Assembly (NCBI GenBank): GCA_949383255.1
Contig: CASJPF010000003.1
Coordinates: 1-64,000 of the forward strand
DNA: 64,000 nt
DNA from: Lachnospiraceae bacterium
GTDB taxonomy: Bacteria > Bacillota > Clostridia > Lachnospirales > Lachnospiraceae
Direction: 5' to 3'
The notes beneath the pieces are model-generated. The model searched no databases and had not been told where the DNA came from. It saw only the letters and a list, made by a program, of their open reading frames with translations. The position numbers and the translations under genes are program-made. Below, piece after piece: positions 53,536-61,277 of the stretch (position 1 is the stretch's first letter; each line of letters begins with the position of its first letter).

Positions 53536-56051
53536 CTGAATTAAATCGAAAACAGATAGTAGACAGACTAAATGCAGAGTTTACAGGAGAAATGAGAAAA
53601 CTGGTTTTTTGGTATGATGACAATGCTGAGTTTATTGAGGATATTGAATCTATGGAACTTGAGAATGCAAAAATATATTGTTTAGAGCCAGACAATCAGT
53701 TTTATACCAAATATTTTTTGGAGAAAGTTGATGTAAAAACAAATTATTTGATTTATGCTCCGTTTCCAAAGCCAGCGATAAAGGACAACCATTTGGAAGA
53801 TACAATGTTGTATTCCAAAAGATTTTTTGCAGACAGGGCATCATTGTTATGCGCTGATTTGGGCATTGAAGAGAAGTATAAGCCAATAGTGGAAAAGTAT
53901 ATTAAATTTTTTGCCAATAAGGACAGAACACAGCGCTTTTATGATTTGGAAATAGAAAACTTTAATGAGGAAAATATTTTGGTTGGGCTGTTGAGTGTTC
54001 TATGTAAGACAAGAATCTGCTCCTTTGAGGAAGTTTTGCGAATCGTTATTTTGGAGAAACATATTGAAGAAAATAAGTATTTAATGGAAATGAAGAAGTA
54101 TGAACTTCTTGAAACATTTTGGAGGTTTTGTGAACAACAGTTTGGATATGTTGATGCAAAGCCGACATTAGAAAGACTGGTACAAACCTTATTTGTGACA
54201 TATACAGCCCGGTATATTCAAGGGGAAGCTCCAAAAGCGTGGCGAAATTTGATTTCTATGAAGCAGGGAAATATTGTTGCATTTCTGGATAATTTGATGA
54301 ACAATATGCTTTACAGAGAGGGTTATGAACGATTGTCTATTGATGTGGCTTGCAGATTAAAGGTAGCGGAGAATTTGGCAAAATACGAGCCAGATGAGAT
54401 TGTACATTGTGATACTTTTTCGTATTTTGATGAGACGATTTTAAGATGGATGGTAAATCGGCTAATATCAGAAGATATTGGAGCAAAGCTTGATGAGATA
54501 GGATTCTGCCAGCTCTGTGATATGCGTTCCAAGATGCATTTTGGAGCGAAGCACAAAGATGCGTATGCAATGTTAAAAAATGCCTATGTTATTGTAAAGG
54601 CTGCAAACGATAGCAGCAATGTTGGTATAAAGACCGTTGTGGAGAAATATCAGCAGGAGGATTATCTGATAGATTTTGCTTATCGAAAATTTTATTATTA
54701 TTATGACCAGATGAAGGATATTGGACTTTATGAGCAGCTTCAAACACTTATTGAACATATATACACAAATGAATACTTAAACAATTTGCTTCCAAGATGG
54801 AACCAGGCGTTATTAAAAGAAGAGGGGCTTTTTATTCTGCCGCTCCAAAGAAATTTTTATAATCGCTTTGTGGGTCAGACAAAAGAGAAAACAGTTGTTC
54901 TTATCTCTGATGCAATGCGTTATGAGGTTGGATGGGAGTTGTTTCAGAGGTTGAAAGAAGATCTGAGATGTACTGTGAAATTGTCAGCAATGATGGGGGT
55001 ATTGCCATCTTATACAAGGCTTGGAATGGCAGCTTTATTACCGCATAAGTCTCTGGTGATGAAAGATGACTATGAGGTTTATGCAGATGATGTGTTATGC
55101 AATAACTTAGCAGGACGGCAGATGGTGTTGCAAAAGCATTGTAAGGATTCTGTATGTGTGCAATTTGACGATATTAAAAAGTTAAAGATTGCAGCGCTTA
55201 GAGAGATATTTACAGGCAAGCAAGTTGTATATATTTACCATAATCAGATAGATGCCAGAGGAGATAAAGCAAATACAGAAGAGGAGGTATTTCATGCCTG
55301 TGAAGATGCCATCTGCGAAGTGATGGAGCTGATACATAGAATTTCTACAAATGCAAACACCTATCGTTTTCTTGTGACAGCAGATCATGGTTTTCTGTAC
55401 AAGAGAGATAAACTTGATGAGAGTGACAAAATTGAAGGTGTAAATAGCAAGGGGGAAAAAATCAAACCTTGGATAAATCGCCGCTTTATTATCTCCAAAG
55501 AAACAATCAAAGATAATGGAGTGGAGAATATTAGTTTGGAAACTGTTCTTGGATATAAGGAAGATAAGGTGGTAACAGTTCCTGTCAGCAGCAATGTGTT
55601 CAAGGTCGCAGGAGGCGGGCAAAACTATGTACATGGAGGCTCTTCTCCACAGGAAATGATTGTGCCTGTGCTGGATGTGAAGATGGAGCGCGGTCATATA
55701 GAAAAAACACCCGTGCGAATCAGCCTTGTAAGTATTATACAAAAAATTACAAATTTGGTTATAAGTTTGGATTTTATTCAAGTTGAACCTGTGAGTGATA
55801 CAGCAAAGGAGATGACTTATCGAATGGTATTTCTGTCCGAGGAAGGTGAGCGCATTTCTAATGAAAATGTTTATTTGGCGGACAGTCGGGAATTGGATTC
55901 TGCCAGAAGAATGTTTCGCGTGCGATTTCATTTTAAAAATCAGAAGTACGATAGAAGTAAGCAATATTATTTGGTGGTGACAGATGATAAAACGGGAATA
56001 GAGCAGTTTAGACATCCTGTGGTTGTTGATATTACATCTATGGAAAATTAG
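53532..56051 (+). CDS. pglZ: PglZ, BREX alkaline-phosphatase-superfamily protein (type A)
   Basis: 839 residues. The alkaline phosphatase-like core shows VLISDAMRYEVGW near 455 and TADHGFLYKR near 615, the metal-binding blocks of PglZ. The long N-terminal helical part is typical of BREX type 1 PglZ. Core BREX component with predicted phosphodiesterase/phosphatase activity. GAGAGG lies before the ATG, which overlaps the carbamoyltransferase remnant. Last BREX gene; no brxL follows before the terminator and tRNA. Confidence 0.92.
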   Translation: MTELNRKQIVDRLNAEFTGEMRKLVFWYDDNAEFIEDIESMELENAKIYCLEPDNQFYTKYFLEKVDVKTNYLIYAPFPKPAIKDNHLEDTMLYSKRFFADRASLLCADLGIEEKYKPIVEKYIKFFANKDRTQRFYDLEIENFNEENILVGLLSVLCKTRICSFEEVLRIVILEKHIEENKYLMEMKKYELLETFWRFCEQQFGYVDAKPTLERLVQTLFVTYTARYIQGEAPKAWRNLISMKQGNIVAFLDNLMNNMLYREGYERLSIDVACRLKVAENLAKYEPDEIVHCDTFSYFDETILRWMVNRLISEDIGAKLDEIGFCQLCDMRSKMHFGAKHKDAYAMLKNAYVIVKAANDSSNVGIKTVVEKYQQEDYLIDFAYRKFYYYYDQMKDIGLYEQLQTLIEHIYTNEYLNNLLPRWNQALLKEEGLFILPLQRNFYNRFVGQTKEKTVVLISDAMRYEVGWELFQRLKEDLRCTVKLSAMMGVLPSYTRLGMAALLPHKSLVMKDDYEVYADDVLCNNLAGRQMVLQKHCKDSVCVQFDDIKKLKIAALREIFTGKQVVYIYHNQIDARGDKANTEEEVFHACEDAICEVMELIHRISTNANTYRFLVTADHGFLYKRDKLDESDKIEGVNSKGEKIKPWINRRFIISKETIKDNGVENISLETVLGYKEDKVVTVPVSSNVFKVAGGGQNYVHGGSSPQEMIVPVLDVKMERGHIEKTPVRISLVSIIQKITNLVISLDFIQVEPVSDTAKEMTYRMVFLSEEGERISNENVYLADSRELDSARRMFRVRFHFKNQKYDRSKQYYLVVTDDKTGIEQFRHPVVVDITSMEN

Positions 56052-56064
56052 GGATTGAAAATAA

Positions 56065-56105
56065 AAACAGCATTGAAAATTGTTTTACAGTTTTCAATGC
56101 TGTTT
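56065..56105. terminator. Strong bidirectional terminator
   Basis: AAACAGCATTGAAAA (56065-56079) pairs perfectly over 15 bp with TTTTCAATGCTGTTT (56091-56105), with A and T runs on either side. It ends the BREX operon and also the leftward tRNA transcript. Confidence 0.9.
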
Positions 56106-56110
56106 TTGTA

Positions 56111-56193
56111 TGCCGGTGGCCGGACTTGAACCGGCACGAGGTTGCCCCCGGCAGATTTTGAGTCTGCTGCGTCTGCCATTCCGCCACACCGGC
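56111..56193 (-). tRNA. tRNA-Leu (anticodon CAA)
   Basis: Class II tRNA of 83 bases without encoded CCA. Acceptor stem GCCGGTG/CACCGGC, anticodon stem GCAGA/TCTGC with loop CTCAAAA (anticodon CAA), a long variable arm (GGGGGCAACCTCG) and T arm GCCGGTTCAAGTCCGGC. Complete and canonical; it reads UUG codons. Confidence 0.95.
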
Positions 56194-56282
56194 GTTTTCA
56201 ATAATATATCATAACGACAAGAAATATAATATCATAATTTGGCGGAATAGGCAAGTAAAAAATGAAAAAAATTTAAAATTTT

Positions 56283-56423
56283 TTGTTAAAGTTCAGCTCA
56301 GGATTTTGCATTTGCTGCAAAGTCCGTGAAACAGTGTTGTGGTTGAGAAGCATCAAGCCACCACGAAGTGGTTTTGCATAGCTTGATGCATGTAACAGGA
56401 AGCCGAAGGCTGAACTGTTACAA
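56283..56423. repeat. MITE-like element (copy D)
   Basis: TTGTTAAAGTTCAGC (56283-56297) and GCTGAACTGTTACAA (56409-56423) are inverted ends with two mismatches. Inside, GCATCAAGC (56350-56358) pairs with GCTTGATGC (56381-56389). About 65% of the interior (GGATTTTGCATTTGCTGCAA, GTGGTTGAGA) is recognisably shared with copy A. It lies between the tRNA gene and the SDR stop. Confidence 0.75.
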
Positions 56424-56432
56424 TTTTTTTGA

Positions 56433-57197
56433 TTATAAATCAGCACCGTGGTCAATAACGATAATTTGCCCTGTAATGGCAGAGGATTCATCACCTGCTA
56501 GGAACAAGATTGCATTGGCAACTTCCTCAGGCATACAAACAGGCAGAGACAAATCAGCATGTTTTGCCATTGCGCCCATCATATCTGGGTCAAGGTTTTC
56601 TTTCTTCATGCCCATTGTCATTGGTGTCACAACACTTCCGGGACAAAGAGCATTACAGCGCACATTAACATTGGCACAGCGCATCGCAATATTTTTTGTC
56701 ATGCCAATGACTGCGGCCTTACTTGCCACATAAGCGACACCGCCGCCTCCTGTATAGCCTGCAACGCTGGAAACATTTACAATAGAGCCAGCTTTTTTCT
56801 CAACCATAATCTTTGCCGCCTCTCTTGTCATGTAAAGCGTTCCTTTTGTATTGATATCGATCAGTGTGTCAATTGTCTGGTCAGTTACTTTTTCAATCGC
56901 TTCAATACCGCTGTCAACAACACCAGCATTATTAACTAAAATATCAATCGTGCCAAAAGTTTCCAATGTTTTAGCAATGACTGCGCTGCATTGTGCCTTG
57001 TCAGAGATATCGCAAGGAACAGCCAGCGCCTCTCCGCCAGCAGCTTTAATTTTATTAGCTACTGCCTCAAGCTGTTCTACGCGTCGTGCAGAGATAACAA
57101 CCTTCGCGCCTTCCTTTGCAAAAAGTTCTGCTGCGCAGGCTCCAATGCCAGAGTTCCCTCCTGTTATTACAGCAACTTTTCCGTCTAATCTTCCCAT
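56433..57197 (-). CDS. Short-chain dehydrogenase/reductase
   Basis: 254 residues, a classical SDR using NAD(P)H. Cofactor motif TGGNSGIG (12-19), NNAG near 90, and catalytic Ser with YVASK (Tyr and Lys of YxxxK). A hydroxyacyl, sugar alcohol or steroid substrate is possible; it resembles 3-oxoacyl-ACP reductase and hydroxysteroid dehydrogenase branches equally. Arg at the end of the second strand (SARR) favours NADPH. AAGGAGGGAAAAC precedes the ATG. Single gene. Confidence 0.9.
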   Translation of the reverse strand: MGRLDGKVAVITGGNSGIGACAAELFAKEGAKVVISARRVEQLEAVANKIKAAGGEALAVPCDISDKAQCSAVIAKTLETFGTIDILVNNAGVVDSGIEAIEKVTDQTIDTLIDINTKGTLYMTREAAKIMVEKKAGSIVNVSSVAGYTGGGGVAYVASKAAVIGMTKNIAMRCANVNVRCNALCPGSVVTPMTMGMKKENLDPDMMGAMAKHADLSLPVCMPEEVANAILFLAGDESSAITGQIIVIDHGADL

Positions 57198-57515
57198 GTT
57201 TTCCCTCCTTGTTTTTCATAGTGCTTCTTGAATCTTTTTTGAATCTGCCTTTATATCAAATTTCTTTCATATACACAGACGAAATCAATATATGCGCTAC
57301 AAACGCCTTATAAATTTGTGTATTAAAAAATCTTGCAAAATTAGATACAAAAAGATTTTGAGAGCTTACGAATCGGTTATTCGTTTTGGTGATACAGTTT
57401 CGTTATTGTTTTTCCTGTGCTGCCAAAAAGGTATTACAGATAGTTTGATTATACCACAAGTATATGGAAAATAAAAACAAATTTTGTTGCTTTTCGCAGG
57501 CTAGGAATGCGTATT

Positions 57516-57549
57516 GGTAACAGTTCAGACAGGACTTTGCACTGTGCTG
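57516..57549. repeat. One-ended fragment of the MITE-like family
   Basis: GGTAACAGTTCAGACAGGAC and TTTGCACTGTGCTG follow the left end of copy A (GTTACAGTTCAGCTTAGGAC, TTTGCACTTGCTG) base by base, then similarity stops. Confidence 0.6.
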
Positions 57550-57770
57550 TCAAGTTGGTAAGAAAATATGCATATAGCAAGTAAAAATCCGTGAGAACAT
57601 AATTGAGAAGTGAGGGTGATAAATATCACTACAATAAAAAAGTTAGAATATTACCAAGTTAATAAAGTAAAAATGAAATATATTACAAAGCGTAAAGAGT
57701 AGTATTCTATATTCGTAGAAAATTTGGAAGAATTTGGAATGGACTAAGTCTGTGTATTTGGTTGCCTTTT

Positions 57771-57795
57771 TGTCCTTATTTATTTAAAATAAAGA
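57771..57795 (-). repeat. Left inverted repeat of the recombinase segment
   Basis: Read on the minus strand, TGTCTTTATTTTAAATAAAT followed by AAGGA matches the right repeat at 58803-58827 in 24 of 25 positions. Each repeat is itself a near-palindrome (arms CTTATTT/AAATAAG around a 5-base spacer), the form of a tyrosine-recombinase core site. The spacers are in opposite orientation. Confidence 0.75.
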
Positions 57796-57813
57796 CAGAA
57801 AGGAGTGTTCACT

Positions 57814-58730
57814 ATGAAGTTTGAATGTTTGGCATGGGAATGGTTTGAAAACAAGAAAAACTACATTAAAGAATCCACCAGCGCTTACTATGCTTTTGAG
57901 CTACAAAATTATATCCTCCCCGCTTTGGGTAACATGGAAATAAATGACTTAAATGAGGAATTCATACAGAAAAAAGTCTATGCATGGCAGACTGGCGACA
58001 ATGCAGAGCATAAGACCATCAAAAAATCAACCATCTCAAATCTAGTAATGTTAATTAAACAAATTTTAAAATATGGGGCAAAAAAAATATGCTTTCTCCA
58101 TTTGAATTAGAAATTTCCTACATTCCTGAAATGCAAAGCAACAAAAATAAAGTTTTTACAGATGAGGAGCAAGATGCGATTATTGAGGCGGTGGCTTCAG
58201 ATTTGTCTTTTAAGTCCTTTGGTATTCTTTTAAGTTTAATTACTGGCATGCGGATTGGCGAACTGTGCGCCTTGCATTGGAGCGATATTGACTGCGTTCA
58301 GAAAATTATCACCATACAGAATACTTTACAGCGTGTCTATCAAAAAGATATGCAGCCAACCACAAAAATCATTGTAGGAATCCCCAAGACTGCAAAATCT
58401 GCTCGAAGAATTCCACTTCCCAAAAAACTGCACGAGACAATAAAATCTCTGCCCAATATTAATACGCAAGGATATGTATTGACAAACAGCCCTGCATTTA
58501 TGGAGCCGCGGACATACAGAAGATTTTATGAGCGTTTTCTAATAAAACACAATATCTCATACCTAAATTTTCATTCCCTTCGCCACAGCTTTGCAACAAG
58601 ACTAATTCAAAAAGGAGCAGATTATAAATGCGTTAGTGAACTACTAGGACATTCCAACATTAATACTACAATGAATATGTATGTTCACCCTGATTTAAAG
58701 CAAAAAAGAGCATGTATAGAACTTTTTTAA
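57814..58730 (+). pseudogene. Tyrosine recombinase/integrase, frameshift in an A8 run
   Basis: The first part (99 residues, ATG at 57814 with AAAGGAGTG ahead) holds the N-terminal SAM-like DNA-binding domain. At the A run at 58080-58087 the frame slips; one extra A would join it to the catalytic domain (to 58730). That domain has all key residues: Arg in TGMRIGEL, H-x-x-R in HSLRH, LGHSN and Tyr in MNMYVHP. About 305 residues if joined. Homopolymer sequencing error or slippage-controlled (phase-variable) expression are alternatives to true loss. Flanked by inverted repeats and next to surface-polymer genes, it resembles a DNA invertase. Confidence 0.8.
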
Positions 58731-58802
58731 AACTTTTTTAATTTAGGTCTATACACATCTCTCTTTTTGTGATAATTTTATTATTGTTGGCAAATTATTT
58801 TT

Positions 58803-58827
58803 TGTCCTTATTTTAAATAAATAAGGA
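58803..58827 (+). repeat. Right inverted repeat of the recombinase segment
   Basis: TGTCCTTATTTTAAATAAAT followed by AAGGA, the inverse partner of 57771-57795, 39 bases before the start codon of the first GT2-TagF gene. The segment between the repeats (about 1.0 kb) contains only the recombinase. Confidence 0.75.
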
Positions 58828-58865
58828 TGAGAATGCAACCATATATGGCACAAAGGAAGAGATTT

Positions 58866-61256
58866 ATGACGGATATAAAATATGCAGTGGTTATCACAAC
58901 GTACAATAGGGAAGAACTATTACGGGAATGTGTGGACCATGTGCAACATCAAACAATTCCTCCAGACAGTATCATTATTGTAAACAATGCATCGACAGAT
59001 GGCACAGAACTTTATTTGAAAACATTGAGTGAACAGGACAAAACAGTTAATATTATAAACCTTTTAGAGAATACAGGCGGTGCAGGTGGATTTGCTGTAG
59101 GTATAGAGCGTGCAGCAAAAACTGCCACAACGTGGATGTTGGCAATTGATGATGATGCTGTTATTGCCATTGATTATATGGAGAAAATTTTTGCGGTGGC
59201 ACAGCAGAATCCCACATATCGGGCATTTGCCGGTGCAGTGACAGTGAATGGCAAAATTGATACCTGTCATAGAAGAAAGTTGACCGGAATTGGTCTAATG
59301 TCAAAAAATTGCAAAGAGCAGGCGTACACACAGCCTTGCTTTACCTGCGATATTGCATCGTTCTGTGGAATGGTGGTGGACTTATCTCTTGTGCGTCAGA
59401 TAGGTCTGCCACATGCAGAATATTTTATTTGGTATGACGATACAGAATATTCTTTGCGTATTCATAGACACAGTTGCTTTCTTGTAGTGCCGCAGGCAGT
59501 GCTTCTTCATAAGATTGCGCGGATTAGAAAAGCATTGCAGTATATTGAAGACAAAATAATCTGGGAACAGAAAAATATGGACGGCAGTTGCAAGCTTGAG
59601 GCAATGTCTCTAAAAAAACAGCAAAGAGACTTAGGAGTTAGGGTGTTTTATGAGTTTGTTGAAATTATGCCAAGACAAATTCTGATAGAAGGGTGTATCA
59701 AAGGAGATTTACAACAATTTTCAGATATAAATTTAATTTTGAAAGTTAGAAATACAGATATTTGTTTAGAAGCGCTTCGGGCGACATCTTTGGAGAGAGA
59801 GCAGTTTCGATTTCGGTTTTGTATTAAGCGGGATTTGTTGCCAGAGAAGGCAGATTTGCAGGTGTGCTGTCGTTTGCAAAATACAGATATCACACTCCAA
59901 CAGATCTGGTTTGGAAAATTTTTTCCATTGACCAATCAGCTCAAAAGCAGTTACCTCTATGAAGCTGGAATTTTGCTGACATATCGCGACAACTTGCTTT
60001 GTCTTTTAAAGTCTGTCAGAAAAGGAACGCTTATGGCATATGAAAAAAATTTTCAGAGAGAAATGCTGTTAAAGCGAGATAAAAAAGTTTTTCGAGGTTG
60101 GATTGCGCGAACAATTTACCAGATTTTAAGTCCGTTAAAAAGAAAAGAACTTTGGCTGATCAGTGACAGATTGATGAAAGCAGACGACAATGGGGAGGCG
60201 TTTTTTACTTATATGAATACAGAAGGAAAAAATGTAGATATCCGCACTTATTTTGTACTAGAAAAAGCTTCCACAGATTATAAACGGCTAAAGAAGATTG
60301 GTCGAGTGGTGCCATATCATTCAACAAGACACAAGATTTTGTCGCTTTTATGTGATAAAAAGATATCATCTCAGGCAGATGAATATGTATATAACCGATT
60401 TTTCGACTTGTCTTATCTATATGGTGATATACAGCATAAACAAAAGTTTGTCTTTTTGCAGCATGGTGTGACAAAAGATGACTCTAGCACATGGCTTAAA
60501 AAAACAGATACCAATATTAGCCTGTTTGTGACAGCGACCAACCGAGAATATGAGTCCATATTGGAGTATGCATATGGTTATGATAAAAGACAGGTAATCT
60601 GTACTGGGTTTCCTAGATATGATTATCTGTATAATGATTCTCGCAAGAAAAATAAAATTACCTTTATGCCTACATGGAGGTTGTATTTGACAAGTGGTTT
60701 CGATGACAGAACAGATATGCGTGGATTGACAAAAGGGTTTGCTGACAGTGCATATTGCAGAATGTATCATCAGGTATTTTCAAGCAGCAAACTGTTTGAG
60801 GCAGCAGACAGATATCATTATCAGATTCGGCTAATGCTTCACCCTGCCATGCCAAGGGAATGTATCTCTTATTTTCATTGTGCTGGACAAATGGAGATTT
60901 TGGATAGAAACACAAGATATAGAACATTGTATGCGGATTCTAGTTTGATTGTCACAGATTATTCGTCAGCAGTGTTTGATTTTGCATATTTAAGAAAGCC
61001 CATCTTGTATTATCAGCAGGATGCGGAAGAGTTTTTTTCTGGCAGACATGTATGCCGCAAAGGGTATTTTGATTATGAAAAGGATGGCTTTGGCGAAGTG
61101 GAGTACACAGCAGATGCACTGATAGACCGCATGATTGAATATATGAAAAATAGGTGTCAGTTAAAAGAGTGTTATCGGGAACGAATAGAGAGAGTATTTC
61201 GCTATTCGGACCAAAAGAACTGCCAAAGGGTTTACGACGAAATAAAAAAATTATAG
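58866..61256 (+). CDS. GT2 glycosyltransferase fused to TagF-like CDP-glycerol glycerophosphotransferase
   Basis: 796 residues from the ATG at 58866 (AAGGAAGAG 5 bases ahead); an earlier ATG at 58827 overlaps the inverted repeat and has a poor site. Residues 1-230 form a GT2 domain (VVITTYNREELL, NNASTDGT, acidic LAIDDDA, WYDDTEYSLR), apparently of the galactofuranosyl/rhamnosyl type. After a linker comes a TagF-type polymerase domain (about 400-790): LISDRL, FLQHGVTKDD, FMPTWR, TDYSSAVFDFAYLRKP. Cytoplasmic face of the membrane. It should add a sugar and a glycerol- or ribitol-phosphate unit to a wall or capsular polymer. Confidence 0.88.
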   Translation: MTDIKYAVVITTYNREELLRECVDHVQHQTIPPDSIIIVNNASTDGTELYLKTLSEQDKTVNIINLLENTGGAGGFAVGIERAAKTATTWMLAIDDDAVIAIDYMEKIFAVAQQNPTYRAFAGAVTVNGKIDTCHRRKLTGIGLMSKNCKEQAYTQPCFTCDIASFCGMVVDLSLVRQIGLPHAEYFIWYDDTEYSLRIHRHSCFLVVPQAVLLHKIARIRKALQYIEDKIIWEQKNMDGSCKLEAMSLKKQQRDLGVRVFYEFVEIMPRQILIEGCIKGDLQQFSDINLILKVRNTDICLEALRATSLEREQFRFRFCIKRDLLPEKADLQVCCRLQNTDITLQQIWFGKFFPLTNQLKSSYLYEAGILLTYRDNLLCLLKSVRKGTLMAYEKNFQREMLLKRDKKVFRGWIARTIYQILSPLKRKELWLISDRLMKADDNGEAFFTYMNTEGKNVDIRTYFVLEKASTDYKRLKKIGRVVPYHSTRHKILSLLCDKKISSQADEYVYNRFFDLSYLYGDIQHKQKFVFLQHGVTKDDSSTWLKKTDTNISLFVTATNREYESILEYAYGYDKRQVICTGFPRYDYLYNDSRKKNKITFMPTWRLYLTSGFDDRTDMRGLTKGFADSAYCRMYHQVFSSSKLFEAADRYHYQIRLMLHPAMPRECISYFHCAGQMEILDRNTRYRTLYADSSLIVTDYSSAVFDFAYLRKPILYYQQDAEEFFSGRHVCRKGYFDYEKDGFGEVEYTADALIDRMIEYMKNRCQLKECYRERIERVFRYSDQKNCQRVYDEIKKL

Positions 61257-61277
61257 GAATACGGGGATTGGATTGTT

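Larger units (their letters stand above)
57198..57813. other. 616-base gap before the recombinase
   Basis: Carries the SDR promoter region, a left-end fragment of the MITE-like family at 57516-57549, an AT-rich stretch with GTGATAAATATCAC, and the left inverted repeat at 57771-57795. No gene is supported. Confidence 0.6.

Noticed and set aside
56111-58730. tRNA-Leu plus nearby integrase as the edge of an integrative island
   Set aside because: The tRNA 3' end faces the BREX side while the recombinase lies on the other side beyond an SDR gene, and I found no second copy of the tRNA 3' end in the window. The inverted repeats explain the recombinase better.
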